Part shown: one piece after another, positions 10,036 through 18,311 of the stretch
How the letters are laid out: each line of letters starts with the position of its first letter
How positions within the stretch are numbered: position 1 is the stretch's first letter
Assembly (NCBI RefSeq): GCF_017303275.1
Contig: NZ_JAFKOJ010000002.1
Coordinates: forward strand, 372,001 to 436,000
Direction of reading: 5' to 3'
Length of the DNA: 64,000 bases
Source: Bacillus sp. NTK034
Lineage (GTDB): Bacteria > Bacillota > Bacilli > Bacillales > Cytobacillaceae
Made by a program: the position numbers and the translations under genes
The notes under the pieces: generated by a model
Told to the model about the DNA's origin: nothing
The model's input: only the letters and a program-made list of their open reading frames with translations
Database searches by the model: none

Positions 10036-10807
10036 ATTCCTTGAAAGGTATTTTCACGCAAATGGATGCGAAATAATTGCTAAAGGTCCGGGGTATATAA
10101 CCGTACAACTGACGATTGATTTGGATAAGGAATTAATGAATCGCCCCTTTTATTGGCATTATCTCGAAAAAACAGGCGGAGTTCCTAACCCCATGCAGCT
10201 TACACTTATTACCAACCAGCAGCTCGCCCCTGCGCATATTAAAGGGGAAGTCGTTCATTTTGGCTCTCCCAGACTTCACCAGATCTTTGATTCAGCCCGT
10301 AACCTGGCAGGCTATATACGATTATATGAAAACCACCGGCAGGCACCAGGAATGCAGGTTCCATTAAGGCCATGGCTGGGAATGAACGTCCGCGTATCTT
10401 ATCAATGCGACCGAAAAAGAGATGTCTTTAAATCCATCGGCCTCCAATTAATAAATGGGCAAATGGTCGAAAGCTTTCATGACAGGTTGCTTGGCATGAG
10501 CCTTACACCAAAGATTCCCGACTACTCTTTCACTCTGTCTCCGCTCATTATGCCGGGGAGCGGTGTATTCAGGGTAGCTAATTTCATAAAGTCCGAAATT
10601 GAGCAAGAAGAACATGTATGGGCTGATGAAGCCCGTAAGCGCTGGCAAAAAGATCTCAACCTTCTTGAACATTTTTATGAAGATGCAGAAGAAAAGGGAG
10701 AAAGCTATGAAAACGAGAAAGCAGCCCTTCAAGAGCAATATGAGCCAAAGATTAATATCTCTATAATAAATGGAGGCCTCTTTTATCTGACAGACAGCGC
10801 AGTATGA
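10013..10807 (+). CDS. yqhG: Conserved Bacillaceae protein YqhG
   Basis: A 264-residue soluble protein recognised as YqhG from its size, its start inside the 3' end of yqhH and the neighbourhood. No catalytic motif or membrane segment is visible; the C-terminal third is charged and probably helical. The overlap with yqhH suggests translational coupling and a shared process. Function unknown. Confidence 0.85.
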   Translation: MQQQEIHKFLERYFHANGCEIIAKGPGYITVQLTIDLDKELMNRPFYWHYLEKTGGVPNPMQLTLITNQQLAPAHIKGEVVHFGSPRLHQIFDSARNLAGYIRLYENHRQAPGMQVPLRPWLGMNVRVSYQCDRKRDVFKSIGLQLINGQMVESFHDRLLGMSLTPKIPDYSFTLSPLIMPGSGVFRVANFIKSEIEQEEHVWADEARKRWQKDLNLLEHFYEDAEEKGESYENEKAALQEQYEPKINISIINGGLFYLTDSAV

Positions 10808-10813
10808 TATCAC

Positions 10814-10845
10814 ACAAAAAACCGGCAGACATTGCCGGTTTTTTG
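10814..10845. terminator. Bidirectional terminator between yqhG and yqzE
   Basis: AACCGGC pairs with GCCGGTT around a 7-base loop, with an A run before it and a T run after it, so it can serve both convergent units. Confidence 0.85.
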
Positions 10846-10853
10846 CATGAAGT

Positions 10854-11039
10854 CTATTTATGCTTTTTTCTTCTCATGCCCAAATAGAAAAGATATGATA
10901 ACATGCCAAACCACCTGAATAAAAACGGCTCCTTCATGTCCTTTTTCTGTGTTCTATGCCGTTTTCTTTCATCTTTGGGCTGATCTATATATTTTACTAC
11001 TGTCTGTGTTAGATACTTTACATAATCGTTGGATTTCAT
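10854..11039 (-). CDS. yqzE: YqzE-like small protein
   Basis: A 61-residue basic protein: an N-terminal region with NDYVKYLTQTVVKYID, a charged centre, and a C-terminal hydrophobic stretch (LFRWFGMLSYLFYLGM) ending in RRKKHK. Size, composition and position next to the comG operon match B. subtilis YqzE. Function unknown; membrane association is plausible. Confidence 0.8.
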   Translation of the reverse strand: MKSNDYVKYLTQTVVKYIDQPKDERKRHRTQKKDMKEPFLFRWFGMLSYLFYLGMRRKKHK

Positions 11040-11115
11040 TTATCATACCTGCCTTTTTCTTCACATTGCAATTACAGCTTGCTATTTATCATTTACAAGT
11101 ATGTCCAACGATTTT

Positions 11116-11613
11116 TCAACCTAAACCATCTATTATTTCTTGAATTATTTCTGCTTTATCTTTATTAGTGGTATCAATGACCACATGGGCGGTTTCTTTA
11201 TAAAGCGGCATCCTTTTTTCATAAAGTTCCTGTATCAGCTTTTTTTTATCGCCTTTCAGCAGCGGTCTGGAATGATCATTTTCAATCCGTTTAAATATTT
11301 CATCCGGCGATGCATAAAGGAAGAAAACGATTCCTTTTTCATTCAGCATTTTTCTGTTTTCAGGCTTCACCACAATTCCCCCGCCAGTAGTAACAATTCC
11401 CGCTCTATTATCAAATTCATTTAATATAAGCGTTTCAAGATTTCTGAAGTATCCTTCTCCATGCTCTTCAAAAATATCATTAATATTTTTCTTCTCCCGC
11501 TTAACTATTTCTTCATCTGTATCGATTACTTCCTGATTTAAGCAGGATGCAAGCTCTTTTCCAATTGTTGTTTTGCCGGCACCCATGAATCCGATTAAGT
11601 AAATTGGCTTCAT
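11116..11613 (-). CDS. aroK: Shikimate kinase
   Basis: Phosphorylates shikimate at the 3-hydroxyl in the chorismate pathway. The Walker A loop GFMGAGKTT lies at the N-terminus, DTDEEI is the shikimate/Mg-binding motif, TGGGIV supplies the next substrate-binding glycine loop, and SRPLL belongs to the lid. The ATG at 11613 is preferred over a GTG four codons earlier because GGGG is then 6 bases upstream; it gives 165 residues. It follows comGG by 12 bases and may be read with the comG genes. Confidence 0.92.
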   Translation of the reverse strand: MKPIYLIGFMGAGKTTIGKELASCLNQEVIDTDEEIVKREKKNINDIFEEHGEGYFRNLETLILNEFDNRAGIVTTGGGIVVKPENRKMLNEKGIVFFLYASPDEIFKRIENDHSRPLLKGDKKKLIQELYEKRMPLYKETAHVVIDTTNKDKAEIIQEIIDGLG

Positions 11614-11625
11614 CTTTATCCCCAC

Positions 11626-12012
11626 TCAGTTTTTTTCAATCCATTTTATCATTTTTTGCAGATCTTTGTCATAATAAGCATATCCGGAAATTTCCTTATC
11701 AGAGCCAATTTTGGTTTTGAGGGTAATTTGAATTATGCTTGTTGCCACTGGTGAGATTTCATATGAAACAGATCCATTTCTAAACGAAAAAATTCCTGAC
11801 TTATCCTGGTCTATATTTTCGCTAAGCATTTTTTCAGTTTTTTTTAAGGAACACAATAAGTAATACTCCTGCATCATGACGGTTTCAGCCTTATTCACTA
11901 TCCTTTTCTCAGAAATAAACTGATCTAATTGAATCGTAAGTAGAAAGAGTGCAGCCAGAATGATTGTTAAAGTAAGAGGGTAAGAAAATCCCTCCTGATT
12001 ATGGTACATCAA
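11626..12012 (-). CDS. comGG: Competence pseudopilus component ComGG
   Basis: A 128-residue minor pseudopilin-like protein with one N-terminal hydrophobic helix (FSYPLTLTIILAALFLLTIQ). As in other ComGG proteins the prepilin glycine/Phe cleavage site is degenerate. It overlaps comGF by 14 bases. It belongs to the DNA-uptake pseudopilus, whose ATPase gene comGA is broken by the prophage. Confidence 0.88.
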   Translation of the reverse strand: MMYHNQEGFSYPLTLTIILAALFLLTIQLDQFISEKRIVNKAETVMMQEYYLLCSLKKTEKMLSENIDQDKSGIFSFRNGSVSYEISPVATSIIQITLKTKIGSDKEISGYAYYDKDLQKMIKWIEKN

Positions 12013-12478
12013 TATCCTCCATATTCCTCAGGTAATAAAGACAGGCCGAATGCTCCTGATCAAAACTATCCGATACATTTATTACAATTCCGCCATTAAT
12101 GGAACTGAATGTTATTCTATCAAGTTTCTGCAGGACAATTTCATGGCCTTTCATATCCACTCGTCTCCTCAAATTGGAACCATATTTTTCATAAATCACG
12201 CTTTTCCCGTCTATCGTTAATACAATGGAAACAGGTGAAATATCTGCAGAATCAGCAAGTCTGATCTCTTTTTTGAGCTGATTGATAAATACATGCCATT
12301 CAAGTCTTTGTGTCCTTGCTTCCATTTTCCAGTCCTGAAAGAGGAAATTAAAGCTGACCGGCAAAAAGGTAACGATCATTAAGAATATTGAAAATGCAAA
12401 CAGCATTTCAAGCATGGTAAATCCATTATTATTGAAGTACTTCACACTTTTCTTTCGGTCTATCACGTATATTTTCAT
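11999..12478 (-). CDS. comGF: Competence pseudopilin-like ComGF
   Basis: A 159-residue protein with a class III signal: NNNG|FTMLEMLFAFSIF, Glu at +5 of the mature protein and a hydrophobic helix. The leader is 19 residues if the ATG at 12478 is used, which overlaps comGE by 50 bases; a later start is possible. Minor component of the competence pseudopilus. Confidence 0.88.
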   Translation of the reverse strand: MKIYVIDRKKSVKYFNNNGFTMLEMLFAFSIFLMIVTFLPVSFNFLFQDWKMEARTQRLEWHVFINQLKKEIRLADSADISPVSIVLTIDGKSVIYEKYGSNLRRRVDMKGHEIVLQKLDRITFSSINGGIVINVSDSFDQEHSACLYYLRNMEDIDVP

Positions 12479-12758
12479 ATTTTATACAAACCTCCCTCAA
12501 TCCTGGGTTTTCTTTAGGGAATATTTCATAGACGGTTTGATTTTTTTTTATAATCTTCCCCTCAGGAAAACTCCCTTCCCAGGCTGCCTGCTGAAGACTC
12601 TCATAAAGCAGCTGTGTGCTGTCGTAATCCTGTTTTACCTCTTCAGAATGTTCAATAGCTTTAATGACAAGAGGAAACATTATGCCCGCTGCAAGCAGCA
12701 TTCCTGATAAAGACAGCAAGAGCTCTGCCAAAAAGAAGCCTTCATTCCTTCTCCACAT
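12429..12758 (-). CDS. comGE: Competence pseudopilin-like ComGE
   Basis: A 109-residue minor pseudopilin with a short leader MWRRNEG|FFLAELLLSLS and one hydrophobic helix. It overlaps comGD by 17 bases and comGF by 50 bases, the tight packing typical of this operon. Confidence 0.88.
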   Translation of the reverse strand: MWRRNEGFFLAELLLSLSGMLLAAGIMFPLVIKAIEHSEEVKQDYDSTQLLYESLQQAAWEGSFPEGKIIKKNQTVYEIFPKENPGLREVCIKYENIRDRPKEKCEVLQ

Positions 12759-13182
12759 AAAATCTCCCTCTTCCGATTAAAAAGGTAATTTTGTATTGTT
12801 CATTGTCTGCTTTGACATAGAAGGTACCGAATTTATTTGTAATACCGCCTGGTCCATATAGAAAAAACAATGGCATGGTACCCTCCTTAATCTCAATGAT
12901 TCCCGGATATTCTCTGCTGATGATAGGATCAGCAACAAGCTTTACCTGAGCAAAATACCGGTTCTCCTCGGGAACAATTTGAATAGCTACATCTGTCTGA
13001 TGTGTTATGGCATAGTTTTGGGCATAAAGCAGGTCAGACTTAAATTGGGAAAAGAACAACATCTTTTCAAGATAGAGGAATTGCGGTTTTAGAAGGACAG
13101 CTGTAATCGTGGCAATAATAAGGAAAATACTGAAAATGAATAGAGTCTCTATAAATGTAAAGCCTTCTTTGTTTTTTATCAT
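12742..13182 (-). CDS. comGD: Competence pseudopilin-like ComGD
   Basis: A 146-residue minor pseudopilin: leader MIKNKEG|FTFIETLFIFSIF with Glu at position 5 of the mature protein, then a hydrophobic helix and a beta-rich C-terminal region. Overlaps comGC by 4 bases. Confidence 0.92.
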   Translation of the reverse strand: MIKNKEGFTFIETLFIFSIFLIIATITAVLLKPQFLYLEKMLFFSQFKSDLLYAQNYAITHQTDVAIQIVPEENRYFAQVKLVADPIISREYPGIIEIKEGTMPLFFLYGPGGITNKFGTFYVKADNEQYKITFLIGRGRFYVEKE

Positions 13183-13505
13183 GATCCTGCAGATTCAACC
13201 TTCCCCTCTGCAGAAATCTTAATGGCATCTCCATTTGGACAAGAAGTGGTTTCAGCATTGAGGTATTCAGCATCCACTAAATCCTGTATATCCGAAGGAA
13301 GCTCTTTATGGTCAATTTCATATGCCTGAACCTGGGCCTGCACCATTTTAACAAACGCATCGCATCCCTTGCTGTTTATTTTAGAATTGTGTTTCGTTAC
13401 ATTCGGAATGGTGATGATCAAAAGCACCGAAATCACCAATAAAACAATCATCATTTCAATGAGCGTGAACCCTTTGTCATTGTTCTTTACTATGCGCCAT
13501 TTCAT
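13179..13505 (-). CDS. comGC: Major competence pseudopilin ComGC
   Basis: A 108-residue major pseudopilin of the DNA-uptake pseudopilus. The prepilin peptidase site is NDKG|FTLIEMMIVLLVISV with Glu5. Two cysteines (KGCDAF and TSCPNG) match the intramolecular disulfide of ComGC. The start overlaps the comGB stop in a TAATG junction, with GGAGGG upstream. Confidence 0.96.
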   Translation of the reverse strand: MKWRIVKNNDKGFTLIEMMIVLLVISVLLIITIPNVTKHNSKINSKGCDAFVKMVQAQVQAYEIDHKELPSDIQDLVDAEYLNAETTSCPNGDAIKISAEGKVESAGS

Positions 13506-14536
13506 TAAAATCCCTCCAATAGATGAAACATAGGCAGCAGAACCGCCAAATACATTGAGACAATTAAAAACCCAATAAATATATATAAAATAGGCTGAAT
13601 CATTTTTAGGAGTTTTTCTGTCTTTTCCTCCAATTTTTTTAGGCAGTGACTGCTGAAAAAAGATAATTCCTGGTCCAGCCTGCCATTTTTTTGACCATGT
13701 ATTATAATATTGGCCAATTCCCTTTCAAAAAAAGGATATCTCATTAGTATATCCTCAAGCCTATTCCCCTCACGGAGTTTGATTTTCACGGCTTCACCGA
13801 GGGCACTGTAAAAAGGCTGCTTATCATTTTTCTCAAAAAGACTAAACGCCTCATGTATGGATAGGCCGCCATTTAAAAGGTGACTGAGCTGTACAGCAAA
13901 GAAATGAGTGTAGTAAAGGCGAAGAAAATGGCCTCCTGCAGGAATTTTTACCATGACTTTCTTTTGCTGGATAGGGGAAAGTTTTCTGAATCTAAAAAAA
14001 TAGTATATAAGCAAAGTGACTAAAACGACGAGTACAATCAGAATGAACAATGGGAGAAGGTCCCCAATCAAATATACGGCTTTTGTGAAGAAATTTGGCT
14101 GAAGGTGCATGGAAACGAATAAGGAAGAGAAACGGGGCAGCAGGACTTTATCAACGAAAACAAATAGGAATGCGGTAATGAACATCAGGAAAATAGGATA
14201 GGCCATCAGTTTTTGCAATTTTTCAATGTCCTTTCCTTTTCTCAGCACCATTTCGCTTCCTTCAAGAAATGCGGAAGCAAGGCCGCCATGCTGTTCAGCA
14301 AAATAAACATAGCCAATCAGATTTTTATTAAAGTTCATGTCTGCAAGGATTTGATAAAAAGGAAAGCCTTCTTTCAACTGAGAGAGGCACTGGCTGATTT
14401 CATGTTTTCTTTTTGGCGGCAGCTGATGCATCAGTGATTCCAGTGCCTCAGATAAAGGGTACCCTCTGGACAGCAGTTCACCTGTATTTTTCAGAAACAA
14501 ACCCTGTTCTTGAATGGTCCATTTATGTTTCTGCAT
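13505..14536 (-). CDS. comGB: Competence type II secretion-like inner membrane protein ComGB
   Basis: A 343-residue polytopic GspF/PilC-family platform protein with three hydrophobic segments (around residues 110-130, 155-185 and the C-terminus). It is the membrane anchor for the ComGA ATPase. The start overlaps the 3' end of comGA. In the lysogen, comGB-GG are cut off from the comGA promoter by 38 kb of phage DNA. Confidence 0.93.
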   Translation of the reverse strand: MQKHKWTIQEQGLFLKNTGELLSRGYPLSEALESLMHQLPPKRKHEISQCLSQLKEGFPFYQILADMNFNKNLIGYVYFAEQHGGLASAFLEGSEMVLRKGKDIEKLQKLMAYPIFLMFITAFLFVFVDKVLLPRFSSLFVSMHLQPNFFTKAVYLIGDLLPLFILIVLVVLVTLLIYYFFRFRKLSPIQQKKVMVKIPAGGHFLRLYYTHFFAVQLSHLLNGGLSIHEAFSLFEKNDKQPFYSALGEAVKIKLREGNRLEDILMRYPFFERELANIIIHGQKNGRLDQELSFFSSHCLKKLEEKTEKLLKMIQPILYIFIGFLIVSMYLAVLLPMFHLLEGF

Positions 14537-14897
14537 TGTCGTGCACCCACCTGCTGTACTCAGTTTCCTTTATGTATCCAAGAACAATCCCTTTAGTTAT
14601 TACCTCTTTAAGAGTGCGATACTTAACAAGGCTGATTTCTCCTCTTGCCTTCTTTATGGAGGCATTAAGCGCTTTTCCTGCAAGAAGTTCAAAAACACTT
14701 GCCCTTTTCCATCTGCCGTATCCATAGCAGAATGGAGAACATTCCCCTTCACAATATGGGCAATTCAATTCGACAAGACGCTGAGCCGTGACAGCCACTA
14801 GGGTCTGCTCAATTTCCATCATATTCACCCCAAACTCAGCTAAACGATATACAGCCCCCTGAGCATCCCGAGTATGCATCGTGCTTAACACAAGGTG
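14523..14897 (-). pseudogene. comGA: comGA, 3' part (codons 233-356), separated by prophage
   Basis: Encodes the end of the competence traffic ATPase, beginning inside the conserved HLVLSTMHTRDAQG block (the T2SS ATPase His box) and running to the natural stop. A zinc-binding set (CPYCEGECSPFC) typical of GspE-like ATPases is in this part. The 5' part is at 53201-53898. Joining the halves at the shared CA gives 1071 bases: 356 codons and a stop, the B. subtilis ComGA length. A GTG at 14918 could start translation of this fragment, but no ribosome binding site supports it. Confidence 0.93.
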
Positions 14898-14920
14898 TCT
14901 TGTATAGTTAATAGGCACAT
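14876..14920. other. attL: left prophage-host junction
   Basis: Host arm to 14895 (ending AACACAAGG on the + strand), core TG at 14896-14897, then a 23-base phage arm 14898-14920 ending AATAGGCACAT. The phage arm is the inverted partner of the arm at attR; together they give an imperfect palindrome, the usual attP form for large serine recombinases. The stop codon of the last phage gene starts in this arm. Confidence 0.88.
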
Positions 14921-15576
14921 TACTTTATTTCATTAAAGGTTTTCACCTCGTGTCTAATACTTCTGCCTTTCAGCCATTCCTCGAATTTTCTTTTCCTGTG
15001 ATCTGTTGTAGTGAAGAAATAAAGTATGGGTGTCTGCTGGTGTTCCTTCCTCACCATCGGCAGTATATCAGCATAGGAATTAATTTTCTTTCTGTTTTCT
15101 GCCATATCCCTTGCATTGTCTACTTCAATCAAATGAACATACCCATTGCGAGTAAACATAGCATCCGCTCTTACTTTCGCTGTATTGCTGAACTTCATAT
15201 TGCTGTTAATGATTGCATCTAAACCGGAGTAAGGTTTCAGCTGCGCTTCTAGGGTGTACTCGTTCTGCCAGTCTGCAGGACAATTAAAGTGAAGATACAC
15301 TTCATTCCGAAGTAGAGTGTGAGCAATCAAAGTGGGTTTCTGTGAATCCTTATCAGATCCAATGAAGCTGCGCCCGTCTTTATTAAGGTAGATCACCTTT
15401 TCCCGCTCGAAAAACGTTTCGTTGATATAAGGTTTTAAATGCCTGTTTATTGTTTGGGCCATGTTCCGATACTTCAAGTCATGGATTCTTTGTAGGTGTT
15501 TGATTTTCACCATTCCCAGCCGGTCTATCGTTGTGAGTAGACTTTCCACCCTCTGCTGTGTTGAGGATAACATCAC
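14920..15576 (-). CDS. Replication-relaxation family protein
   Basis: A 218-residue protein with an N-terminal winged-helix-like region (QRVESLLTTIDRLGMVKIKHLQRIH) and a C-terminal alpha/beta part with HLIEVDNARDMAENRKKINSY, the pattern of the Replic_Relax family, described for plasmids. GTG at 15576 or ATG at 15573 is the start (GGAGGG upstream). It overlaps the FtsK-like gene by about 98 bases and its stop codon begins in attL. Role inferred only: DNA processing together with the FtsK-like ATPase. Confidence 0.72.
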   Translation of the reverse strand: MMLSSTQQRVESLLTTIDRLGMVKIKHLQRIHDLKYRNMAQTINRHLKPYINETFFEREKVIYLNKDGRSFIGSDKDSQKPTLIAHTLLRNEVYLHFNCPADWQNEYTLEAQLKPYSGLDAIINSNMKFSNTAKVRADAMFTRNGYVHLIEVDNARDMAENRKKINSYADILPMVRKEHQQTPILYFFTTTDHRKRKFEEWLKGRSIRHEVKTFNEIK

Positions 15577-16675
15577 TTCTTCCCTCCATCATCTTAAACA
15601 TCATTTTATCGTCAATATAAGGCACCTGTACGGTTCTTTTCTTCTCGATAAGGTAAATAGCCCTGCCAGGAATAGAAGGTAAATCTTCGGCTCCTGTTTC
15701 GTCTAAGAGCACCCTGCTTGCAACTTGTGAAGCACATATAAAAGATAAACGGGCCACAATGTTCATCTTTACTTGCATAGGTACAGCTTCTTTTGTCGGG
15801 TATTGGGTAGCATAAATTAATCTATATCCAAGTCCTCCCCCTATCCTGGCAATTTCACTTAATGCCCCCTGACAAAATTCTGCGTACTTCCTTGCTTCTT
15901 TCGTTTTGACAATAGAAGGCGATAACTCCGCTCCTTCATCGACAATAATGAATGTGCGCTTTTTGATGGGCGTGTCAATAATATTCGAATAACCTTTATC
16001 ACGAAACATCAGCTCCCTTTGTTTTAATTCTTCGGTGATCTTGAATAATACCTCTGCCGATTCTCTAACATCACAAGCAACCTCTTTCACCTGTGGCAAA
16101 ACTTTGTATTTGTAAAATTCTAACCCTGCTTTAAGGTCCAGGATATAAAACTCAACATGTTCCGGATTGTTTAGAATAAGCGTGTTCATGACTTCTTTCA
16201 TAAAAACGGTTTTCCCGAATCGTGTTACTCCCCCATTTAACAGATGACAGTACTTTTCGAAATCATGATAGAGGATTCCTTGATGATTCTGTCCTATAGG
16301 TACTTCCCATGTGCCAGGGCGTAACAAATCAGATGTGTAATTCCATTTTTCGGGTAGTTTATGATGATATACGTGAATCTTTAACAGACCATCAAACTCA
16401 TAATCAACTTCTTTATTTAATCCATCTTTTAAAGCTGGCAAAAGACTCTCAAATGCTTCTGATGGTACACCTAAAGGGAGATTGTATAGATAGGTGGTAT
16501 AAGTATTATTGTCGTGTTTTCGCTTTAATTTGGGGTATTGTAGGCTGTCTTCTTTCTTTACTCCAACTTTACGGTTAATGAATATCTGCTGTATTTTCCT
16601 TTCATCTTTCATGGGTCGTTTTGGAATCATGGCAGCACCGGCAACAGCTAAAGGAAGGGCAAGCCATTCAATCAT
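15479..16675 (-). CDS. FtsK/SpoIIIE-like DNA translocase ATPase
   Basis: A 398-residue ATPase. N-terminal hydrophobic start (residues 1-16), Walker A GGVTRFGKT at 148-156, Walker B TFIIVDEGAE at 241-250, and an IYATQYP sensor region later. This is the motor part of FtsK/TcpA-type DNA pumps without a gamma DNA-reading domain. Paired with a replication-relaxation gene at the phage edge. It may serve replication or transfer of the excised circle; packaging is less likely because TerL is present elsewhere. Confidence 0.82.
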   Translation of the reverse strand: MIEWLALPLAVAGAAMIPKRPMKDERKIQQIFINRKVGVKKEDSLQYPKLKRKHDNNTYTTYLYNLPLGVPSEAFESLLPALKDGLNKEVDYEFDGLLKIHVYHHKLPEKWNYTSDLLRPGTWEVPIGQNHQGILYHDFEKYCHLLNGGVTRFGKTVFMKEVMNTLILNNPEHVEFYILDLKAGLEFYKYKVLPQVKEVACDVRESAEVLFKITEELKQRELMFRDKGYSNIIDTPIKKRTFIIVDEGAELSPSIVKTKEARKYAEFCQGALSEIARIGGGLGYRLIYATQYPTKEAVPMQVKMNIVARLSFICASQVASRVLLDETGAEDLPSIPGRAIYLIEKKRTVQVPYIDDKMMFKMMEGRSDVILNTAEGGKSTHNDRPAGNGENQTPTKNP

Positions 16676-16775
16676 TTGATTCGCCCATCATAGTTGAACA
16701 GTAATCACAGTAATCTGATTGACTAGTGAAATAATTATCCTCAAATTCTTTTCCGCAATTATCGCAGGTCTTCAC
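16668..16775 (-). CDS. Small zinc-ribbon protein
   Basis: A 35-residue protein starting at GTG (16775) behind GGAGGGG. It has CDNCGKEFED and CDYC, two CxxC pairs able to bind one zinc. It overlaps the start of the FtsK-like gene by 8 bases. Function unknown. Confidence 0.6.
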   Translation of the reverse strand: MKTCDNCGKEFEDNYFTSQSDYCDYCSTMMGESND

Positions 16776-16942
16776 ATAATCCCCTCCAATATTTTCTGAT
16801 GGATACAGAAGAAAATAGATATGTGATAACTTATCAGGCGCAACTAAAACGAACAAAAATAACCAAGACAGACAATAAATAAAAACTCACTTTGAACTGT
16901 ACAAAGAAAAGTTACAGTTCCAGACTGTTCATCATTCTGTTC

Positions 16943-17125
16943 TTAGAAAAACGTCTTGCTCAATACTTTCAACAGCCAGAGGATAGCCCCGTACTTGCTT
17001 ACCTCCATGAATAAACGGATCATTTCCCCATTAATAGGGAACCCTGACACCTCCAAAGCGTGCAGCAGGACAAGAATAGCTCCAGATGCTCCAACAAATG
17101 CTATACCAAACGTAAAGGGGTCCAC
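16943..17125 (-). CDS. Small membrane protein
   Basis: GTG at 17125 with AAAGGAG upstream gives 60 residues with two hydrophobic segments (FTFGIAFVGASGAILVLLHA and a C-terminal GAILWLLKVLS). Not recognised; it precedes the FtsK-like gene, so a membrane partner is conceivable. The stretch 16776-16942 between the two shows nothing clear. Confidence 0.55.
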   Translation of the reverse strand: MDPFTFGIAFVGASGAILVLLHALEVSGFPINGEMIRLFMEVSKYGAILWLLKVLSKTFF

Positions 17126-17255
17126 GATGTTCACTCCTTTCTTCGTTGTGTAGTTCATTGTATGTTGATAGCCCAAATAATTGCCTGTACCTGTCACAAA
17201 ATTTTGGTAAAGGATAAATTAATTATTTGACGAAACACTAATAGAGGTGTTTATA

Positions 17256-17450
17256 ATGCTAAAAAGCCGAATAGGAGAGCTTTTGAGGGTTTCTAAATAC
17301 AGGAGAGAGTTTATAATAAAAGAACTGGATATAAGCAAAAACACCCTATCTAATTGGGTGTCAGGCAAGACTTATCCGACTATAGATAAAGCGTTTTTGC
17401 TGGCTGAACTGTTAGAAGTAAAGGTTGAGGAGTTATATGAAAGAAAGTAA
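17256..17450 (+). CDS. XRE-family transcriptional regulator
   Basis: A 64-residue HTH protein (start ATG 17256, AGAGGTG upstream): KELDISKNTLSNWVSGKTYPT is the helix-turn-helix, followed by a dimerisation helix. It is one of very few plus-strand phage genes and may control the neighbouring minus-strand accessory module. Confidence 0.8.
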   Translation: MLKSRIGELLRVSKYRREFIIKELDISKNTLSNWVSGKTYPTIDKAFLLAELLEVKVEELYERK

Positions 17451-17604
17451 AAAAATGTGCCTATACTGCGCCAAGTGGCATCCTGAAAAAGAATTGTGGG
17501 TGCTATTAGGGGAGCATTACTGCAGCAAGTGTTATCCGGAAGTGTATGACAATGTGAAGAATCTGCCATGGAATAGGGGAAAGCCCTGTGCAGAATGGAT
17601 ATAG
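17437..17604 (+). CDS. Small double-CxxC protein
   Basis: A 55-residue frame starting at ATG 17437 inside the end of the XRE gene, with GAGGAG upstream. CLYC and CSKC lie about 20 residues apart, a zinc-ribbon pattern. A strong terminator overlaps its stop, supporting it as the last gene of a two-gene unit. Confidence 0.6.
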   Translation: MKESKKMCLYCAKWHPEKELWVLLGEHYCSKCYPEVYDNVKNLPWNRGKPCAEWI

Positions 17605-17622
17605 CACAGGGCTTCTTTTTAT
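17581..17622 (+). terminator. Terminator after the XRE/zinc-ribbon pair
   Basis: AAGCCCTGTGC pairs perfectly with GCACAGGGCTT and is followed by a T-rich run. It lies at the end of the convergent amidase gene. Confidence 0.85.
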
Positions 17623-18311
17623 TTTTTTTCTAATTTTTCAATTTTACGGGCCAACGGAATCAAAGCACTCCATACATACATCTGATTAACTTCTCGGAAA
17701 GGATTTTTTCCGTCAGTAATGCCTAATCTCATGGCTTCTGCCTGGATTTCTTTTTCCTTATCGTTTAACGCTCGTTCTGACACACCTTTCACTCTCCCTT
17801 GTTCCAATTTTCCTCTTTCCGCAATACAACGATTTAAAAACTCCTGCATACGGCCTTTTAAAAGGTTTGTCGGGCAGTTTTTACCGCTCCAATGCTTATG
17901 AGGAACTACTTTATGAGGTGGAATGTTAAACTGCAACATTATTTGACCAATCACAGCAGCTGCGTTTTCTAGTGCCTTCTCGAAATTACCGTCAGAGTTT
18001 ACGCAAATTTCCACCCCGATTGATTTACGGTTCCCATCCCCGTAAGTACCATCGCCCGCATGAATCCCGCACTCGTCAAAAGGAAGAGATTGAATAGCCT
18101 GTACATCATCAACTTGGATGTGCCAGGAAGCTTGCCGACTATTACCATTCGATTGAAGGTTAGCGTGCGCTTGCGCATTAGCCCCTTCACCGGTGTTTGC
18201 AGTCTCGTGAATGGTGATGTATTCAGGAGACATTTTAAAGGTTGTAAGCTTTCCTTTAACGTTGTATTTAGGCCGCTTATCAAGTGGAATGATTTGCTGT
18301 TTAATTATCAC
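17619..18311 (-). CDS. N-acetylmuramoyl-L-alanine amidase (endolysin)
   Basis: Lyses the host wall at the end of infection. The Amidase_2 domain fills residues 1-165: zinc ligands in YITIHETAN and HKHWSGKNCPT, with GIHAGDGTYGDGNRKSIGVEI between. The C-terminal 65 residues are charged and probably act in wall binding or as a linker; no LysM or SH3 repeat is visible. No signal peptide, consistent with holin-dependent release. It overlaps the holin stop by 4 bases. Confidence 0.93.
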   Translation of the reverse strand: MIIKQQIIPLDKRPKYNVKGKLTTFKMSPEYITIHETANTGEGANAQAHANLQSNGNSRQASWHIQVDDVQAIQSLPFDECGIHAGDGTYGDGNRKSIGVEICVNSDGNFEKALENAAAVIGQIMLQFNIPPHKVVPHKHWSGKNCPTNLLKGRMQEFLNRCIAERGKLEQGRVKGVSERALNDKEKEIQAEAMRLGITDGKNPFREVNQMYVWSALIPLARKIEKLEKK

